The position numbers were made by a program, and so were the translations under genes. DNA of 64,000 nt. Source: Margaritifera margaritifera. Its lineage: Eukaryota > Mollusca > Bivalvia > Unionida > Margaritiferidae. The DNA is taken from assembly GCA_029931535.1 (NCBI GenBank), contig JAQPZY010001432.1:620001-684000 (forward strand). The letters are read 5' to 3'. Below the pieces are notes generated by a model. The model saw nothing but the letters and a program-made list of their open reading frames with translations. It made no database searches and was not told where the DNA came from. Shown one piece after another: positions 46,775 through 61,016 of this stretch; the stretch's first letter is position 1, and each line of letters opens with the position of its first letter.

Positions 46775-49195
46775 TGCGAACTCGGGTTGAGAAGTTTCGT
46801 ATACACTCGGCCTGTGCAAATACAAATTTGAAGAACCATTCCTTCTGAGCCACTCCTTTCTGACCTCATACTATATTTTATCATACTCAGATCGATTGTT
46901 CAACCATAGTGTAAACAAATATAATAATGAAATAAGTCTATATGTTCAAACAACAATTTAGTATCACTAAAATTGATTGAAGTCATTATTATAATTGTCG
47001 CTCATATTTTAAGTATTGTGTTTTGCTTATGTTGTTCTTTTATTCTTGCCGACAGTTGTCGTCGTCATTCAGAGAAACGAATGATCAGCCTGTTTAGACT
47101 GCGCAGGGCTGTATCAAAACTGCACATAATGTCAAGATTGAAATGCTGCAAACGAAATACAGATTACTGCAGTATATTGGAACATGGAAATCATGCATAA
47201 AAGGGGGTTGGGGTTTAGGATGAGAGGAATATCTTACACGTTCTGTTTAAATACACATGGGACAAATGAATTAATTGCCTGAACCTAGACGAGTGAAGCT
47301 GAAGATCATTTAACGTGACCATGGAAAGCGGCAGTCGAGATATTTTACTGATAATATTAACACATCCAAATATTAACGAGTATCTATTGATGTTGGTGTC
47401 GGATTGAGTTTGCAATTCGGGATAATATCATCACAGCCATGATCCATGCCTGATATTTTTTTCGTAATTGTTGCGCATGGTAACTCTCTACAAATCTCGA
47501 AATTGCATTAGCGACGATGCATAAAATACGTTTTAATCTCTTATTTTAGGCTAAACATTTGAGCATTGTAGGATTACCAGTTTAAGTTAAAGATCTGTTA
47601 TGCTAATCACTCCGATGCGTGTCTTTTAGACTGGAAAAAAATAAAACATACTACTACTACTAATAATAATAATAATAATAATAAGTTTATTTCAATAATG
47701 TATGTCACCCGCCTACATTTCGTTTGAAGCCATCATCACAGCACATAAAAAGGCAACAGTTTGTTTTTTAATCAGGGTAAAATGACAATATTTCATTACG
47801 AAAGTAAAATGCAATCAAACCAACTGAGACATTTTGTATCAATCAAATGTTCTCTTGACCTACTGTAGTTGTATGCAGAGACCGCAGATTTATTCAGAAA
47901 CTGAACAACAAAAACAATAGAAAATTGTTTCATGATACCTTGGAACTTAAATTATTGTAATAAATATTAATTGCCAAATTCAAATTGGTACAGAAAGAAA
48001 GTTATCGTGGACATCACAAATTACCTGAGACCTTCAGTGTACAACAGTGATATCAGTACGATTTATATATAAGTCACTCTTTCGATGGTTATATTGGTGC
48101 TGTATCTTTCCGTTTATCGTGTTGTAAAACAATACATTTGTAAACGCTGAAACATTGAAACGGTGATTATGGTAGCAATTAAGTAAGCATTCCAGTTTGA
48201 TATTCTACATATCTTTGAATGTATTTGTATGACTGCTCATATTTCCCTAATTACATTGGAGGGTTACATGAATATCTTGTATCAATCTAGTCATCTAAAT
48301 AAAAACGTTGGGGATGATCAATAAGACGACGTTAGAACAAAAGAACTAAGTCACCTTTCATTATCAGACAATTTGTTCAGCTTAAGCACTATATATCAAG
48401 ACTTTGTAATGTATGCTTATTAGATATAATTCATGGCCTCAAGAATATTTTTGACTGTGTTCGTTAATTATAATCATTAGAATCTGCAGCACGACAAAAA
48501 GTATGACATTTCCAACAGTGCTGTCAAATCAAATACATCACAATTAAATCTGAAAAATAAGGCGGTGTTGTTTGATATTTTCCTTATAGATTGCAATATT
48601 TCCTTCTGAAAGATGTTACTGCATGATACAAAAGATAAATAACCGATAATTTTATTAGTGTGTGCAAAAAGAAAAACAATACAAATTAAATACCTGAAAA
48701 TCAAGCAATGAACTGGTTAATCTATTCAACATGGATTATGATTTAATGGAGAATAGAAACACTTCATTAATATAGGAAACCACTGGTATCTTTGAAAGCA
48801 GGCTAGATTTTCTTTTACATACGTCTTTGATGCTAACGATATATGAAATCTGAGTGGCAGGTATGTGTTGACTGTTGATTTAAGAAAAAGCAATGAAAAA
48901 CTGTTGTAATAAGTAGAAATATCTTAAATTTCGGTTTTTAAACAGTCTGTGAAGTATTTGCATTTTTTAAAGTGACATGAGTAGGCAGTTAGGTTTCCAC
49001 ATTCATTGCTTTCATGTAGAATATACCACTCTCCTGGCAATATGTAGTACGCAATCACCAACAAATGTCGGCATTATTCAACCATGTACATATCGGAAAA
49101 AGAAACAGTGAATATATTTAATATGATAATGGTTTTATTTTGTTGTGTTGGTCATCTATAAGTAACTCAAATGTCTGAAATAAAGTGAAACTTTG
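46775..49195. other. no gene seen; (TAA)n at 47650-47683
   Basis: AT-rich spacer. A compound (CTA)n/(TAA)n microsatellite lies at 47650-47683. A short segment at 47583-47630 resembles 9575-9640 (both have ATGC-AATCAC-TCCGATGCGTGTCT-like words), so a weak dispersed repeat is possible. Confidence 0.4.
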
Positions 49196-49196
49196 T

Positions 49197-49368
49197 GTAA
49201 AATATAATACTCTTCTGTTACAATGACAACAGTGACTGGAGTGAATGATGTATGTGTAAATATAATACTCTTCTGTTACAATGACAACAGTGACTGGAGT
49301 GAATGATGTATGTGTAAATATAATATTCTTCTGTTACAACGGTAACAGTGACTTGAGTGAATAATGTA
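49197..49368. repeat. 58-bp minisatellite, 3 copies
   Basis: Three units start with TAAATATAATACTCTTCTGT (third: ATATTC) and end GAATGATGTATGTG. The third is the most diverged. Confidence 0.93.
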
Positions 49369-49369
49369 T

Positions 49370-51902
<2,533 letters not shown>

Positions 51903-53269
51903 TATAGATATTTGTGTATGTGTGTGTGATAAGCAGTCGCACAGTTGACATTTTCTGTAATTTTACAGGTTCATTTAAAGGTTCTCAAACACTCACGCTT
52001 TGTACATGAATGACGCATCCATGTTTACAAGTTTTAGATGAATCGCCTAAAATTGTTCGTACGCATAATTGCTGGGAGAAGTACGTATGAATCCATATCT
52101 TTCAACACAAAAACAGGCAAATCAATTCTAAACTAAAAGACAAAATATAAGAAAATCCAAATCTCCGTACAATTTAACACCCTATTAGATGCATCTAAAG
52201 AATTCTTAAGATGGAGCCATGGATATTCACTAGTTCAATAGTTTTATGTGAATGCTATCGATCCAGTGTGATATTTAACTCACCTTAAAAAAAGTTTCTT
52301 TATGATCGCCGCCGTTGGCTTTAAAAGGGCATAATAAGGTGAAAACTGTTAATTGACCATTCTATATGTTTAATGACAAAAAGAGTAAAATATCTATAGA
52401 ATTCATTTTTCGAGATAGTATTATTCATTCAGTAGATTAAGTTTAATGATAGGCAGATATGAAATGGTCAGAAAATAAGTCGTTATTGATTGGAATTAGC
52501 TCTCAGAATGGATGAAGGCATTAGAGTGAAGAGTTGAAAAGCCCTTAATCATTGAAAATGGTGTACTAATGCGAGATATTACAAGAAATTGTATGGAGGT
52601 TTCTTGTTTTCTATATCTGTGCACAATTAACAGATGCTATTCATGCTAATACGCCTCTTAAGCTATTAACTATTGATTATTTGGGTCACTTGTTTATTTC
52701 CACAACTCAAATGGATTTTAAGTGTTGCAGAAATGAAAGAGAAAGCATAAAATTAATCAGGAAATTTTTTTGGTTGCAAATGGTTTGAAATAGTTGTCTT
52801 GTTATTGGTTCAGACTGATAACGTTGTAACATGGCTGATGCAGAATGTAATCAGCAATAATAATGGCTGCATTACATATTCATCAGCAACAATTCAATTT
52901 GCTTTCTTAATTAAATAAGGTTCAAAGTGATCAGTCATGATTATATATTGTTTTAAAGATGGACTTCGACAAAATAAATCTGATATATTTTTCCAGCAAT
53001 TTATGGCTTCAATTTGTGTCTTGAATCTTATTCTAATTTTGAATTATGGGAGATTTGTCATTACAATGTCATTAGCTACGTCTGTGATTCCATCTGTCTT
53101 ACAGCTGCATTGGCTTCTAAACCACTCTATTGAATTAAAATATATAATGATAATTCAGTTGGTTAATGAAAGTCTCAAGATTCTGGAACTATAGTTTCAG
53201 GAAAGATGACTTTTAAACCTAATAATCAAGTAAATACGAATGTTTAAAGCCATGTTATTGCTAGAGAAG
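51903..53269. other. no gene seen
   Basis: AT-rich DNA. The 85-codon plus frame at 52937-53194 has no recognised motif. Confidence 0.4.
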
Positions 53270-53270
53270 C

Positions 53271-53542
53271 AGCAATGAACATTAACTTGATATATCATAC
53301 TATGTATCATAGCAATGAACATTAACTTGATATATCATACTATGTATCATAGCAATGAACATTAACTTGATATATCATAATATGTATCATAGCAATGAAC
53401 ATTAACTTGATATATCATACTATGTATCATAGCAATGAACATTAACTTGATATATCATAATATGTATCATAGCAATGAACATTAACTTGATATATCATAC
53501 TATGTATCATAGCAATGAACATTAACTTGCTATATCATACTA
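53271..53542. repeat. 40-bp minisatellite, about 6.8 copies
   Basis: Units begin AGCAATGAACATTAACTTGA and end TATCATACTATGTATCAT. Units 3 and 5 have CATAA where the others have CATAC. All other positions are nearly identical until the last partial unit, which has CTTGCTATATC. Confidence 0.96.
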
Positions 53543-54215
53543 TGAATAAACAATCATTAGTATCAAGTTTGATAGAAATTGACTCGACTATTTTCTGGTC
53601 AGAGGTATGTTTACACCTGGTAGGTTTGAAGGTTATAATTTTGCATTTGAAGACAAACTCCTTTAATGTAAACTGTGCGTTAAAATATGCAGGTATACAC
53701 TTTTTTCATTACGGTATTTACTTCAGTAACACTTTGGTTTTGTTGCTTGAGAAGTCGATAAATGTTAAAATTGACCAAGTGACCGACCCCGTCACATCAG
53801 GCATCAAACATATGCGCGAAGCTAGCATATTTATGGCGAGAATGCTAGTGATATGTCGTAGCTTTTAATAACCCTATCTACCTAATAAATCCCCCTCCGT
53901 CTTTTTCCACAAGGAAAATTCAAACTGAAAATCACCAAATTCCATTCTGGCAGTTAATATATTGTAGCACATCATTCAATTAAGAATGACAGATCTGTTA
54001 CTTATAATGAATAATGAGAGTTTAATTCTCAGCGGGTTGGATATCCTTTCTTACATGAAGATATTAGATATAATTGCCATATTTATGGGATATTTAACTA
54101 CAGAAAACCAAAGTGTAATTCGTTTTCGAGGCATATATGGTTATACGACTAAAGCGACTATAATCTCCTGTGACAAAAAGCAACCACTACCGACTGGGAT
54201 CGCTTTAAATATTTA
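53543..54215. other. no gene seen; two open frames unassigned
   Basis: The plus frame 53515-53868 (117 codons) begins inside the satellite and the frame 53986-54240 overlaps the LINE start. Neither has a motif I recognise. Confidence 0.35.
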
Positions 54216-54220
54216 CAAAT

Positions 54221-55785
54221 ATGCAAACAAATATCACTGACTACATAATCTTGATATCTGGCCAATGCATTCCAAACAGAACTGTTAAAGTTAAACCATC
54301 AGAACCTCAATGGATCACAACGGCAATCAAAAGGTCAATACGCAAACGTAAGAGAGCCTATCGAAAAGCCAAGCAATCTAACCTACCATCTCATTGGACT
54401 AAATTTCGTTCACTGCGGAACAAAACATTCTCTATGATTCGAGAAGCAAAGCAGCTACATACTGACAAATTAGCACATAAGCTGAAATCATGCACTACAT
54501 TATCCAAAGTTTGGTGGTCAACCCTTAAGGTATTCATCAACTCTCACCATACACATTCTATTCCATACCTTCAACAGAGCGGTTCGATAATCACTGATGA
54601 AGTTGACAAAGCTGAATCATTTAACGATTATTATATAGAGCAAACATTACTAGATGGAATAAATGTTAACCTTCTAGATATACCTTTATATACTATGTAA
54701 GTTTTAAGTTTAAGTCCTATAAAACTAACGCCTGACGAAGTACAAAATGTTCTCAAAAGCCTTCCTCTTGGTAAGGCTTCTGGCCCCGATGGTCTAAGTA
54801 ACCGTATTCTGCGTGAGCTGGCTAATAAACTCTCACATCCACTTTGTTCACTTTTTAACCGATTTCTTAGAAAATCAAACTTTCCAGATTCTTGGAAAGA
54901 AGCAAACGTTTGTCCAATTTTAAAGAAGGGCGACCCTTCCATCGTATCTAATTACAGACCAATATCGCTTCTCAATACTGTTTCAAAGTTTTTGAAAGAC
55001 TGGTTTTTAAACACATATTTAATTACTTCCGTGAAAATAACATTCTTACACCTTTCCAGTCTGGCTTTATTCCGGGTGATTCCATATTTAATCAATTAGC
55101 ATACCTCTATGATATGTTCTGTAAAGCAATAGATTCCGGTATGGAAATCAGAGTTGTGTTTTGCGACATAAGTAAAGCTTTTGACCGAGGGTGGCATAAA
55201 GAACTCATTCACAAATTGAAATCTACTGGTATCACAGGAAGCTTATCAAATGGTTCTCTAGCTATCTAAAAAGCAGAAGACAAAGGGTGATACTTCCGGG
55301 CGTGTTTTCAGAGAGTGTAGGTTTATAGAGCTGGTGAACCCCAAGGATCCGTTTTAGGTCCCGTTCTTTACTTGATATACATAAATGATAATGTATATGA
55401 TATACACTCCAATATAAGTTTATTTGCAGATGATACAAGTCTCTTTCTAATTATAGAAAATCCCGTCATAACAGCTCATAACCTCAACTCTGACTTGACA
55501 AATAATTGGCTTGTATCTTTCGACCCTTGTAAAACTGAATCCCTGACAATTTCCAAGAAAACTAATAAACCCTTCCATCCAACACTATATATGCTCAGCC
55601 ATAGAACTAAGGAAGATGGTGCACACAAACATCTCGGTGTGTTTCTCTCGAATGACTGCTCATTGAAGAAACAAATAGACTATATAAACGAAAAGGCGTG
55701 GTCAAGAACTACAATGTTGGAAGCGGCTATCTGTAATTATAACTTATTTTGTACCATACGGAAGAGCTCCGTAATCTAGACAACG
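54221..55785 (+). pseudogene. LINE reverse transcriptase (CR1/Jockey-group), truncated and broken
   Basis: 54221-54700 is open (159 codons) and covers the basic linker between endonuclease and RT (QWITTAIKRSIRKRKRAYRK). From 54715 it reads LTPDEVQNVLKSLPLGKASG, PDGLSNRIL and CPILKKGDP..SNYRPISLL (RT blocks 0-2). A frameshift near 54990 leads to SGFIPGDSIFNQLAYLYDMF and VVFCDISKAFDR, with the first catalytic Asp. After another shift come GEPQGSVLGPVL and, at about 55419, LFADDTSLF, with the FADD catalytic pair. The frame ends near 55780 in the thumb (DAHKHLG-type block, HKHLGVFLSNDCS). The endonuclease and 3' end are missing, so both ends are truncated. The element would copy itself by target-primed reverse transcription; this copy is dead. 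Confidence 0.9.
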
Positions 55786-55789
55786 GCAT

Positions 55790-58560
55790 GCAAAATTACA
55801 TTATGTAATCTATTTTCAGTTGGGCCTTAGCCATATACACAACATAGCCATTGTAGCCAATGATGTGGTATTATTATTACAAAAAAGAGGCAGAGACCCA
55901 TACATGTATACAATGATGGGAACATTTATCAATAGGATTCGGTTTACATACAAGTAGTTTCTAATTCTTTAACTGAATTAACTGCGTCTGCAATCAGATG
56001 CTGAAGTCGTAAATTAAGTTTTTCCCATTTCGATTTGACTCCAATTCGGATCCATGACTCCTGTATTCTCGCCTATCAAAAATAAATTCTTCCTTCTCAG
56101 TTCAAAGCTATATCCGTAATACAGGGAAAAGAACAAACTGTAGGACTTTGTCGAAACAGATTTTATCACATTGGATGAATGAGATTGAAAAGATTACCAA
56201 TGTAGGATACTCACCTCCCGCAATAATGGAGTGGTTCTATTGGTGACAATGTGGGGAATTGATATTTTATTGATGTGTATCAAAGACGCACAACACTATT
56301 TTGGTTTGGTTGGGCTAACGCCGCTTTAAGTTATTCTGTCCAAATGGCACTTCCAATGGAATTATGACGGTATAATTTGTATTGCTGCCGATTCATCATG
56401 AAATTTATTTTATCACTACGAGTCCACACAAGGTTTATGGCGCGGAAGCTCCACAGACCTAAAAGATTAAGGTTCATAAGAGCATGTTGATCTTCTCCTC
56501 GTCACAGTGACTTTTGACGTATCACTTTATAGAGGGAATTTGAAATAGGATGTTACATTTTTTGCGGAGTCACGAGAAGTGTCCGGATTCGATACTATCT
56601 GTAACCAAGAGAAGAGAACTCTCAGGATGTAGACACAATTATACTTTATTAAAACAAAACAACATTTTATATCTAAAATTACATATGTAAACATGAAATT
56701 ATTCTGATTGTGAAATGCAATATGTAAATGCTTGTCACAAAGTATGGGGTTAAATATATTGTCACAAAGTATGGGGTTAAATATATTATGATAGGATTAA
56801 ACATTCGCCTAGTCATTTTATTTTTTATTTTATTTTTTATATTTTTTTTTTGGTTTTTGTTTTGTTTTTGGTGGTCATTATTTGCACCTTCTTATTATTC
56901 CTGAAGAAGTTTTTATTTAACTATACAACTTGTTAAAGTTAGGTAGCTACGAAAATAATACCAGATATGATTTTAATAATATAACTGCTCTTTGTACTTT
57001 CTTTACCTGGCTAGGAGAAGAGTTGCTCGTATGTATGATTTAAAGAAGGATGTCACTGTAGTTTTGTCTTCCTTTATTTGAATTGTAGCCATTACAGCGG
57101 TAGGTATCTTCCATGGTGTATACAGTATATATGTACTGACTTTTTTTACCTGCGTAAGAGTACGTGCCCTAACACCTAAGCATGTACATTTGGCTGCTCC
57201 GTCTCATAAAAATACCATGGAGTTAATATTGTCTCGCCGTTACCAACTATATTTTTACAAATTACAAAAGTTTCCGCCGACGGAGCAAGGCATGGCTTGA
57301 AATTTTTAAGGTATGAAGGGATTAAATATTTTTTTAGCTATATTGTAATTGTTCCAGGATACGTTGGAGATAAATATTGTGGTACGATTCATAAACGATC
57401 GGAAGCTGACTATACCGTGTTCAAAAAATAGCTTGGCTCATTTTGTAACTGAGGTTTTTGTTTATATTTGTCTTTGAAGCAAAACCTTGCCTCTGTGTGT
57501 TTTTCTTGTACTGCAAAGAATGTGTGTCTCTCAAGCCATGCTTTGCCAGAATGCAGTATTTATGCACTGCAAAGAATAATATTTGATATTACCTAAAGAG
57601 AACAGGTCCTCGAAAACAACTGTATGAGTCGTGTCACAAGTAACATATTAAAAATAAAAGCTCATTCAGACAGCGTTAGCACGGAAGAATCTTTTCTCTC
57701 TTTTACTAATCTATCTTCGTTAGGGACGGATATGATAAGAGGAAGGTATAAAACTTTAATGGTTAAAAATATACATACACAAAAGTACATACGTTTTGTT
57801 TTCTTCATCATGTTAATATTGTCGTAATCATCGTTTATATCATCTTTTAAGCAGTTGTCTTTGTAGCCATCATCGTTATTTGTCAACATCAATAATATTG
57901 TCATCATTACTGTGTTTTTCCTCTAAGAATCATGCATACATTCGAAAGAGATTGTTGCAGATTTACAGAATTCAAGTACAGGTCTTCTCAGCAGAAGGCT
58001 ACGTGTTATGCATCTCAAAGCTGAAAACAATCCCACAATCAATTACAGCATAATCTAAATATTAGCCTTATTCCCTATATGAACTTGATAGGATATTTAC
58101 GGAAATAAAATTCCAATGCAACATCAGTTTTAGACGTTATACTCATTCTCAGCCACTCCTGTACGTTTCAGATTTCTTCCAAACAAATCTTTCGATGTAT
58201 ATTTAACATCAGTGTAAAATTATAAGCCATTTAAAATCATACGTAAAGATAGTTTAGAATTTTTTTGGAATGTTTTAGATGACGAACAGCATTTCCTATT
58301 GTCCTTTTCTGTACACAAACATCTTAGAAAATACTTTTTCATACGCGTCTTTTAAAAGGTTTTGATATCCAATCAGATAATGATTCAAATACTATAGTCT
58401 TATATATTTAATGGAAACTCATACAAGTACTGAAAATATAGAGGGGTAAATTTAGCTGAGTGTTAATTTCCGCTTGTCTAGCGAGTTGGTTCTCGTGCAA
58501 CTCGAGACCTTTCCTGCGATTTTGTTCCATCCTTACTGGAGTTCTCAAACCTGACTGATT
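55790..58560. other. no gene seen; short mollusc-type repeat word at 56318-56345
   Basis: AT-rich spacer. GGTTGGGCTAACGCCGCTTTAA (56318-56339) is a word I associate with a common mollusc dispersed repeat (memory only). A direct duplication of GTCACAAAGTATGGGGTTAA lies at 56733-56780. GCAAGGCATGGCTTG (57284) and CAAGCCATGCTTTGC (57534) form a short inverted repeat 235 bases apart. Confidence 0.35.
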
Positions 58561-58566
58561 ATATAT

Positions 58567-58580
58567 CTGTGTGTGTGTCT

Positions 58581-58640
<60 letters not shown>
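58567..58640. repeat. (TG)n microsatellite
   Basis: About 34 TG units with one interruption near 58580. Confidence 0.97.
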
Positions 58641-58888
58641 CATACAATATGCAAACAACGGTCTTTCCAGATGAGAGCACGCTTGCCAGAGACTGCATAT
58701 ACGAAGCAAAACTGAAAATACACAGTGCAACACCAGTAAGTTTAAATATATTCTTTGGCTAAAATTTAATAATATAAGAGGCAAAAAGGACTGAAACTAA
58801 ATTATACAAGTTACACGCTCTTCTCCATTATACAATTACATATCTAGCATGCGGGTAAGAGGTAGATAAAGTCAAATTAAACAATTTA

Positions 58889-58890
<2 letters not shown>
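58641..58890. other. no gene seen
   Basis: Short AT-rich spacer between two microsatellites. Confidence 0.4.

Positions 58891-58939
<49 letters not shown>
58891..58939. repeat. (GA)n microsatellite
   Basis: About 24 units; the only long array with purines on the plus strand. Confidence 0.97.
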
Positions 58940-58942
<3 letters not shown>

Positions 58943-60020
58943 GTGTTGTCAGATTGGTAGACTATGATTAGATATATAAAGTACAATATGGATAATTTAA
59001 GATCCTAATTAGTGCATGTGTGACTCTTTGAGATTATAAATTTGTAAATTTGTTCCTTTTCATTGCATTCAGTTGCATTTACTTTTGTATTGATATATTC
59101 TTCTCTGTAGTATAGACGTTTCATGTTATTATGAAAGCCGACTGAATGGAGTCCAGGTTTATATTAGAGAGAAAATTATAGAATAAATTAATACAAAATA
59201 AATAATTGTAATCTTTAGCTTATAGCTTTACACCTCATTTACAATCCTCAAAACTTCAGACAAAGCATACATAGATACTAGAAGACGAAAATGGAAATGG
59301 TTAAAATACAAATAAGCAAGTAAATAAATGGCCTATATAGGTGAAGTTAGCAGTGGAATACATGGACAAAAGCCCGCGAATGCTTTTACAATGCTTAGCG
59401 CCACAATACTAGTTGTCCACTGAACGTTAATTATGCACGGTAATAGCACAGAGACCAAAAAGGAGACATGGTAGATTGTAAATCCGTTTGATTACTAATC
59501 AACTTCAAAATGTTTGTGGCTCATGGTTGCCCTCCACCTCTCTATAAAAACCTGCAAGGAAGAGTCATGGTTACTTTGACATTAACATTAACTAATGACG
59601 AAACTAGAATTTCCCCTCGAAAGTGACGCATATCAGATGGTGACCCAATGATACCCAAATTATTATCAATGTATATTATATATTTAATCATGGTTACTTC
59701 TATTTTATTCTCTGACGAATATTCAGATATATTCTGCTGTGTAACCACATTTGATATAACTATCTCCTTGGAAAGTTTAAACATGAATTGCGAAACCTTC
59801 ACTTTGGGTAAAGCTAACATATCTTCGCCCCCTTACATCAAGTAGTAGTAAACTAGAAGTTTGGCTCAATCTTGCATCATGCTATGTCACGGAGCAGCAA
59901 CGTTTTTTACTAGACCATGGGAGCTTTTTGATGGGAGGAGGGGTTTGAGAGAAATGGCAATCATAGAGAGAGGTGGGTAGTCAAGCCAATTAAAGTTGAT
60001 GTGTGTCTATACGATACCAT
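58940..60020. other. no gene seen
   Basis: AT-rich spacer up to the edge of the GC-rich element block; the overlapping frames at 59542-59845 on both strands look like chance. Confidence 0.4.
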
Positions 60021-60028
60021 CGTAGATA

Positions 60029-60481
60029 ATGAGTGCCGATGGAGGTGCAGAAGCGATATGGAGGAGTGGAGCGAATCCTCAGACGATGATGATGGTATCA
60101 CGTTTGAGTGCGAAATCACCTATGGCTCCGATGATGAAACAGATGATTACGTCCGATGATTACGTCCGATATCAGGAATCTTTTGGGTATTTATTTCCGG
60201 TCGCCGTCAGCATCAATCTGACTCGTCTAGGTGAAACAGATCAAAGCAGATACGACTGTGCTTGGGGTCCGTGCAGCACCTTATGGGGGTATAACACCGC
60301 CCCACCTACGACAACCATCTTGTGCGAACTCTTCTTTAGCGTATCCGAAGAACAATGTATGGAAAATGTAGATGTGCTCGAGGATCCTTACGACACCGGG
60401 CAGCTTGTTAGAGCGGGCACATACGCAAGTGGCACTATACCAAATGGCTGGTCGGTGGTGCCACAACCCATGGATATATAG
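60029..60481 (+). CDS. unassigned 150-codon frame in the GC-rich element
   Basis: Open from ATG at 60029 to a stop at 60481. The product starts MSADGGAEAIWRSGANPQTM, has a Met-rich middle and ends GWSVVPQPMDI. It reads towards the minus-strand element genes (convergent). It could be a real small gene of the element, but GC-rich DNA with biased codons often gives long shadow frames, and two overlapping frames exist (60281-60493 minus, 60372-60644 plus). No domain recognised. Confidence 0.3.
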   Translation: MSADGGAEAIWRSGANPQTMMMVSRLSAKSPMAPMMKQMITSDDYVRYQESFGYLFPVAVSINLTRLGETDQSRYDCAWGPCSTLWGYNTAPPTTTILCELFFSVSEEQCMENVDVLEDPYDTGQLVRAGTYASGTIPNGWSVVPQPMDI

Positions 60482-60567
60482 CCTAGGGCTCATGGGCCGG
60501 AGACGCGCTCAGAACCCCATCTGGGATCGCAAGGTCGGGCGGCTAGTGGAGTATATAACACAGCTTA

Positions 60568-61016
60568 GGCTGCACTTTCTGATGAAATCTGCAAGGCCAT
60601 CAGACCTGCCCTGGGCCAGGAGCGCATTTTTTCGGCATCGCTGATGGCTACCACGAAACCCTCCGTTCTGGCGGCTAACCGTATTTCCTTCATGAGGGTC
60701 GTATAATTTTTTATCTCGTCCAAAATGAGAGTGAGTTCGTCTTCGGACAGGAAGATATCCCGGAGGGCACGCGAGACCAAGTCTGAGATGGAGTTCAGCT
60801 TGCCCTCAGCGAAGACCCGAATTTTATCGTGCTTTTGAGCCTTTGCGCGAAGACGGAGGTCGGTATGTTGCCCAGCCAGCGAAAAGAGCACATGAGTGAC
60901 ACGCCTTCCAGAGGGACAACGAGAGGCGCAGCCTCCAAAGTGGCGATCACGCCAACACCCGCGATCCCGATGCATATGGCTACGGTGCTGGACGCGGCCA
61001 CCATACCATCTTGAGA
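60568..61016 (-). pseudogene. virus-like element gene next to pPolB: hydrophobic segment plus helical domain, frameshifted
   Basis: Reading leftwards from 61016: a hydrophobic Gly/Ala/Val segment (AICIGIAGVGVIATLEAAPL, then VVPLEGVSLMCS), a frameshift near 60885, then a helical domain, AKAQKHDKIRVFAEGKLNSI and SDLVSRAL, and DELTLILDEIKNYTTLMKEI. A membrane-type segment followed by 'KH..I.VLAE.KLN.I.D..S.AL.D..I...E...I..E...Y' is a pattern I recall from uncharacterised proteins carried with pPolB elements in cnidarians and molluscs. It starts right where polymerase similarity stops (about 61010), with no intergenic space, and in a different frame, so the two genes look joined by a deletion. 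Function unknown. Confidence 0.6.

Noticed and set aside
57284..57548. Short inverted repeat GCAAGGCATGGCTTG / CAAGCCATGCTTTGC as a transposon
   Set aside because: The match does not extend beyond about 15 bases and no target duplication was seen.
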